Part shown: positions 62,143 through 64,000 of the stretch, piece by piece
How positions within the stretch are numbered: the first letter of the stretch is position 1
How the letters are laid out: each line of letters opens with the position of its first letter
Source: Sycobia sp. Sy_11
Lineage: Eukaryota; Arthropoda; Insecta; Hymenoptera; Epichrysomallidae
Direction: 5' to 3'
NCBI GenBank assembly: GCA_018907035.1
Contig: JACCIC010000030.1
Location: forward strand, 611,501-675,500
DNA: 64,000 nt
Position numbers and translations under genes: made by a program
The notes under the pieces: generated by a model
The model's input: the letters and a program-made list of their open reading frames with translations, nothing else
Database searches by the model: none
What the model was told of the DNA's origin: nothing

Positions 62143-62330
62143 CCCGTGGCTGTTCGATTGCTATATACATACACGACGCAGATGAAATATGATATTCTTT
62201 ATTATGAGAGTAGAATCCTGTACGTACGAAAAAGGGATTCGGTATTGCGCGCGTGCGATCGCACACGAAATCACGCTCAAAGAGGCACGAGGACGATGAA
62301 GGTGGCAGAGAAAGGAGGTCCTTTTCACGT

Positions 62331-62334
<4 letters not shown>

Positions 62335-62370
<36 letters not shown>

Positions 62371-62420
62371 TATATACATACATACATATATGTATGTATA
62401 TGTATATGTATATGTACACA
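62335..62420. repeat. (AT)n with ATAC/ATGT repeats
   Basis: An AT run to 62,367 is followed by ATAC and ATGT units that can pair with each other. Confidence 0.9.
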
Positions 62421-62647
62421 TCCATATCGGATCAAAGAAAATTATCTCGCGCACTGTAACAGTATAATATAATTCGGCAACAACGAGTTCCTGCTTCTGC
62501 GCAGCAAAATCGCCCCCTCCCCCGCCCCGTCCTATATTTTATTGCTCTCGAGAAGATCTCTGAAGCGAAATCGGTACATACATAATGTGTCTCTGGTGAA
62601 ATATAATTAAGCGCTGTATTACGTCGTTGTGTCCGTATCAAATTGAA

Positions 62648-62649
<2 letters not shown>

Positions 62650-62711
<62 letters not shown>
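62650..62711. repeat. (AT)n(ATGT)n microsatellite
   Basis: AT run of about 50 bases followed by three ATGT units. Confidence 0.95.
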
Positions 62712-64000
62712 ACATGCACATATTCAGATTATCTTCTTCAACCGTCATATTTTACAATTATAAAAATGCATTTCGAGTAAGAGGTTGAAAAATTGTATTT
62801 TGAGTATTTGTGCCGAGTGTAACAAATGTTTCAGATTGACCTGAATAACTTTCGAAGAAAGAAGTTATTAAAAAAACATTATCCAATCAAAAGTTTTAAA
62901 GCTTTGTCAGAGGAATTGACGAATGACTTTTCTTTTGTCATCGAAGGCCAATTGTGAAGATAATTTTCAGATCAACTTTTGTTTTTTTTTTCATATAAGT
63001 ATCTCTAATTTTTACCCCGGTATCGGATAAGAACTGGAAACTCAACAACCCCTATAGGTTTGCCTCTCGGTTCGCCTACTCTACTCAACATGCCGCAATA
63101 TAGCAGATATATGAAAGCTCGCATTAATAAATTGTTGTACCAAAAGGATTTTTACAAAACTACTTTCTCTCCCATGGACCTAGAACAATGAACCAATTCT
63201 GAACAGTGCGTGAAATGCAACAGCGCCCCAAGTTCAGACGACCATTCGGCCAAATCCCGCCGTCAGTTCTGATCGGCTGAAAGCTTCTGTGACTGTCGCT
63301 TGTCTTGCGAATTTTGGGAAGACCTAACTCACGCTGTGGAAATTCAGTAAGACGAATAAGAAACTAGAATACTTCACGACGTTCATTATAGAGAAGAAAA
63401 ATCTTAAAAAAGGAATTTAAAGACATGGCGAGATGTCCCTTAAGAACCATAAAAGAATATGGTAAGGCACGAAAAAATACAAGCCATAAAATAACTGCAA
63501 CTACCAAGAAAGATAAGGCGACTCAAATGTCACCTCTGTTCGAGATGAAGGAAACAAAGTAAGAGATATATGGAATGGCAGAACCGCTCGCGTAGACAGG
63601 GCAAAATCACAATGAGATCGCGGATATAGTAACAGAATCGAGATAATACCGTACATCGGACTCTATCGGTCATAGACCAGGAAAAGGTAAAATTAGTAAT
63701 AAAAGAAAACAAGAAAAACAATATACCATCTATAGAGGCTCAAACAGTCAGCTAACGAAAACATATTTGGTCTAAACATATAGAGGGTCGGTAGAAATAA
63801 ATAGTAGAATGTAGACTCTTCCACAAACAACAAAAATCACAGCATCCAATAACATTTCCTATACAAATATTCTTCGAGTACCAGCGCGCAAATAGATGCT
63901 TTAAGTAATATGAGGCGGGGTATCGGTCAAAGGACTATAAAGCTCAGTCTGCATTTCAGAGCTATGCATTAAATATAGTAATCAAGGGCATAAAGCAAAA

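Larger units (their letters stand above)
60000..64000. other. Mostly AT-rich stretch, no gene supported
   Basis: A plus frame open from 59,897 to 60,481 (194 codons) has no recognisable motif, and its first part overlaps the mariner relic on the other strand. The last kilobase (63.0-64.0 kb) is unique-looking and of intermediate GC, with many stops. Confidence 0.45.

Noticed and set aside
63000..64000. Possible coding remnant with EQCVKCNSAPSSDD-like string near 63,200
   Set aside because: Stops every few codons and no recognisable transposon or gene family.
1..64000. CRISPR arrays, bacterial operons, phage or plasmid systems
   Set aside because: The repeated units are simple eukaryotic microsatellites. 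No spaced direct repeats, Shine-Dalgarno-led gene clusters or prokaryotic genes were seen.

Overview
The window reads as nuclear DNA of an insect. Supporting this are spliced exons with GT-AG borders, an AT-rich background broken by short GC-rich islands, an extreme load of (AT)n, (CT/GA)n and (GT/AC)n microsatellites, and a decayed mariner transposase. A hymenopteran, ant-like genome is my best guess from this texture, but no marker gene proves it. There are no bacterial operons, CRISPR arrays, rRNA genes or convincing tRNA genes.

Only one protein gene can be supported. It lies on the minus strand between 9887 and 5644 and has three coding exons: 9887-9558, 7782-7600 and 6153-5644. All introns are phase 0 with good donor and acceptor sites. 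The product would be a 340-residue secreted protein: a signal peptide, a short two-cysteine N-terminal segment, a charged middle, a very basic proline-rich tract, and a C-terminal part in which a GKPxGVY motif occurs twice. I cannot attach a named family. It could be a structural, matrix or cuticle-type protein or a peptide precursor. An acceptor just upstream of the start codon suggests that a 5' untranslated exon lies further right. Candidates are a GTGAGT-bounded segment near 14.37 kb or one of the distant GC-rich islands.

The remaining ~54 kb (10-64 kb) is non-coding as far as I can see. It alternates between AT-rich stretches (about 13.6-22, 32-34, 39-43, 45-49, 50.6-52.8 and 54-64 kb) and GC-rich, CpG-bearing islands (about 26.7-27.5, 31.2-31.6, 38.1-38.8, 43.7-44.8, 49.75-50.2 and 52.9-53.7 kb). 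The island at 43.7-44.8 kb is the strongest promoter or first-exon candidate.

Mobile DNA consists of a degenerate mariner transposase (about 59.52-59.98 kb, minus), a 445-bp foldback element with ~154-bp near-identical arms (22,562-23,006), a dispersed AT-rich foldback family with a C/G-rich core (copies near 4.6, 15.6 and 48.1 kb), two neighbouring CACTGA-ended MITEs (46.08-46.68 kb), and two small hairpin-type elements (8.74 and 32.98 kb). Most long open frames in the window are read-throughs of microsatellites and are not genes.
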